DNA from: Schleiferiaceae bacterium
Lineage (GTDB): Bacteria; Bacteroidota; Bacteroidia; Flavobacteriales; Schleiferiaceae
Length of the DNA stretch: 7,661 nt
Direction of reading: 5' to 3'
Assembly (NCBI GenBank): GCA_023260615.1
Contig: JALQUY010000024.1
Coordinates: 8,858-16,518, forward strand
The notes under the pieces are model-generated. The model saw nothing but the letters and a program-made list of their open reading frames with translations, had not been told where the DNA came from and did no database searches. Shown piece by piece: positions 6,437 through 7,661 of the stretch. Within the stretch, counting starts at the first letter, position 1. Every line of letters begins with the position of its first letter. The translations under genes and the position numbers were made by a program.

Positions 6437-7199
6437 GGGTCATACTTTTTGCCAGAGCGATGAAATCGTTGACACTCAGCTGTTCAGCACGCTGCTGGGC
6501 GAGAGTCTCCATCGGTCCCGTTTCTACAAAATTAAGGGATTTCAGCGCGTTGCGCAGGGTTTTTCTGCGCTGGTTGAAGGCGGTCTTGACGACGAGGGCC
6601 AAATGTTTGGGGTTCACATCCGGCTGATCAGCCTTGCGAACGCAGCGAATCACCCCGCTTTTCACCTTCGGGGGCGGGTCAAAGGCGCCCTCATCCAAGG
6701 TGAACAAATAGTCAACGTCGTAGTAGGCTTGGGTCAGCACGGAGGTGATGCCAAAGACCTTGCTGCCCGGGCCAGCGGCGATGCGTTCGGCCACCTCTTT
6801 TTGGAACATGCCGACCATTTCCGGGATGAGCGCACGGTGGTCGATCATCCAGAAAACGATTTGGGTCGAAATGTTGTAGGGATAATTGCCCACCAAGGCG
6901 AAGGGCTGGCTTGCCAAAGGCTCCACCAAAGTCCAGCGCAGTAAATCCGCATGGTAGAGGCGTGCGCTCAAGCTGGGGAATTTGCTCTGAAGTACGGGAA
7001 TACTTTCGCGATCGAGTTCAATCGCGTGTACCTCTATGGCTTTGGGCATCAAATACTGCGTAAGGACCCCGGTGCCGGGGCCGACCTCGAGCACCTGGCC
7101 GTAGCCTTCCAGCGAAAGGGCATCGGCGATGCGTTCGGCGGCGCTCAAGTCCCGCAGAAAATGTTGGCCCAGGGCCTTTTTAGCACGAATTTCAGCCAT
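6378..7199 (-). CDS. rsmA: 16S rRNA adenine dimethyltransferase RsmA (KsgA)
   Basis: RsmA uses S-adenosylmethionine to dimethylate two adjacent adenines (A1518 and A1519 in E. coli numbering) near the 3' end of 16S rRNA, a late 30S maturation step. Seen in order are KKALGQHF (7-14), the SAM-binding EVGPGTGVLT (38-47), ELD (61-63), the catalytic NYPYNIST (105-112, the family's N-[LY]-P-Y), QKEVAERI (133-140), FDPPPKVKSGV (173-183) and QRRKTLRNAL (210-219). The family normally ends just after a motif like LSVNDFIALAK (241-251). Here 22 more residues follow, reading into mgtE in another frame and ending at TAA 6380-6378. One fewer A in the run at 6450-6446 would instead give a stop at 6442-6440, three bases before the mgtE ATG. 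The ATG at 7199 overlaps the peptidase stop by 8 nt (ATGGCTGA). The enzymatic core is intact. Confidence 0.95.
   Translation of the reverse strand: MAEIRAKKALGQHFLRDLSAAERIADALSLEGYGQVLEVGPGTGVLTQYLMPKAIEVHAIELDRESIPVLQSKFPSLSARLYHADLLRWTLVEPLASQPFALVGNYPYNISTQIVFWMIDHRALIPEMVGMFQKEVAERIAAGPGSKVFGITSVLTQAYYDVDYLFTLDEGAFDPPPKVKSGVIRCVRKADQPDVNPKHLALVVKTAFNQRRKTLRNALKSLNFVETGPMETLAQQRAEQLSVNDFIALAKSMTHGLPDHSGIHQGPAPTPGG
6440..6450 (-). other. Out-of-frame TGA and A5 run at the natural end of rsmA
   Basis: The minus strand holds five A (6450-6446) followed by GTATGA. The TGA at 6442-6440 is out of frame with rsmA. Removing a single A would bring it in frame as ...IALAKV-stop, with CCC and then the mgtE ATG directly after. 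That would restore the usual protein length and a simple stop-3 nt-start arrangement. It looks like a one-base insertion, either real or a sequencing error. Confidence 0.45.
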
Positions 7200-7661
7200 G
7201 GAGTCCGGCGCGTTTTAGAAGGGCTTCGGGTTGAGGTGCTCGGCCGCGGAAGCGTTGGTACAAGACCATCGGGTCCTCCGAGCCTCCAGCAGAGAGTAAG
7301 GCCTTGAAGTCCGCGGCCACTTGGGCTTCGTTTTGGGTCTCTTCTTGGAAGCGCTCAAAAGCGTCCGCATCCAAAACTTCCGCCCATTTGTAGGAATAAT
7401 ACCCGGCCGAATACCCGCCCGCAAAGATGTGCGAGAAGGCCGGGGAGATCCAGCTACCCTCGGCGGCGGGCCACACCTCAACCGGTGCCAAGGCATCGCG
7501 CTCTAGCGCAGCCGCATCGTCTACCGCTTCCGAGCGGTTGTGCCAGGCCATGTCCAGCAGGCCAAAGCCCAATTGGCGAACGGTGGCGAGGCCTTCGAGG
7601 AAGGTTTGGCTCGCTTGGATGCGCTGCAAAAGGTCTTCGGGAAGGGACTCGCCGGTTTGAT
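7192..7661 (-). CDS. M3 family metallopeptidase (Dcp/oligopeptidase A type), C-terminal part
   Basis: Only the last 155 residues are in the window, with the frame open to the edge. M3 enzymes are zinc peptidases that cut short peptides. The HExxH zinc motif would be upstream and cannot be checked. The visible part starts TGESLPEDLLQRIQASQTF and has the family's LATVRQLGFGLLDM. It then has FSHIFAGGYSAGYYSYKW (75-92), the conserved substrate-binding strip, in which His77, Tyr83 and Tyr90 have the spacing I recall for E. coli Dcp His601, Tyr607 and Tyr614. It closes with FRGRAPQPEALLKRAGL, a typical M3 C-terminus. This favours peptidyl-dipeptidase Dcp over other M3 members, but I give no symbol from a fragment. 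The in-frame TTG at 7629 is not the start. The TGA at 7194-7192 lies inside the rsmA start (8-nt overlap), which implies co-transcription and coupled translation. Confidence 0.93.
   Translation of the reverse strand, partial: QTGESLPEDLLQRIQASQTFLEGLATVRQLGFGLLDMAWHNRSEAVDDAAALERDALAPVEVWPAAEGSWISPAFSHIFAGGYSAGYYSYKWAEVLDADAFERFQEETQNEAQVAADFKALLSAGGSEDPMVLYQRFRGRAPQPEALLKRAGLHG

Noticed and set aside
6437..6452. Programmed frameshift site in rsmA
   Set aside because: The A run is only five long and in this frame it is not a canonical X XXY YYZ slippery heptamer. Reaching the TGA needs a +1 shift, and no stimulatory structure is evident. A fixed insertion or sequencing error is simpler.
6243..6944. 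Long plus-strand open frame (233 codons) opposite mgtE and rsmA
   Set aside because: It is antisense to two well-conserved genes, its translation has no recognisable domain, and GC-rich coding DNA often leaves such open antisense frames.
1..7661. CRISPR array, transposase, integrase, tRNA, rRNA, defence or toxin-antitoxin system
   Set aside because: I saw no regularly spaced repeats, no terminal inverted repeats with target duplications, no clover-leaf or rRNA-like segments and no such protein domains in the window.

Overview
The window reads as a stretch of ordinary chromosome from a member of the Bacteroidota. The evidence is a Bacteroidota-type monofunctional aspartate kinase, a two-domain lipid acyltransferase of the kind common in that phylum, a small outer-membrane barrel protein resembling a Bacteroidota family, start codons without Shine-Dalgarno sequences but with A-rich leaders, and a promoter matching the phylum's TTG / TAnnTTTG consensus. 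Base composition looks fairly GC-rich for a flavobacterium. I cannot place it below phylum level.

Layout. Plus strand, 1-3010: the 3' part of lysC (aspartate kinase), then 25 nt later an OlsF-like fused O-/N-acyltransferase for amino-acid-containing lipids. Minus strand, 3637-2978: a signal-peptide-bearing outer-membrane beta-barrel protein whose 3' end overlaps the acyltransferase tail to tail by 33 nt. Minus strand, 4117-3722: a small exported protein of unknown function with its own promoter and a strong intrinsic terminator. Minus strand, 7661-4167: a tightly packed operon reading M3 metallopeptidase (3' part only), rsmA/ksgA, mgtE and a D-2-hydroxyacid dehydrogenase. Its neighbouring genes overlap by 8, 59 and 4 nt.

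The genes fall into three transcription units. The plus-strand pair links aspartate-family amino-acid synthesis with a membrane-lipid enzyme. The minus-strand operon combines peptide breakdown, ribosome maturation, magnesium uptake and a dehydrogenase, and looks like a housekeeping cluster. The two envelope genes lie between them and appear to be expressed separately.

I found no CRISPR array, mobile element, tRNA, rRNA or defence or secretion system, and nothing I would call a new biological system. The points most worth a second look are: a possible lost stop codon at the 3' end of rsmA, next to a run of five A; a perfect 13-bp inverted repeat that would trap the start region of the small exported gene only in read-through RNA; and the convergent overlap at 2978-3010 with a possible terminator inside the opposing gene. 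No stretch above 300 nt lacks a gene. The largest gaps are 84 nt (3638-3721) and 49 nt (4118-4166).
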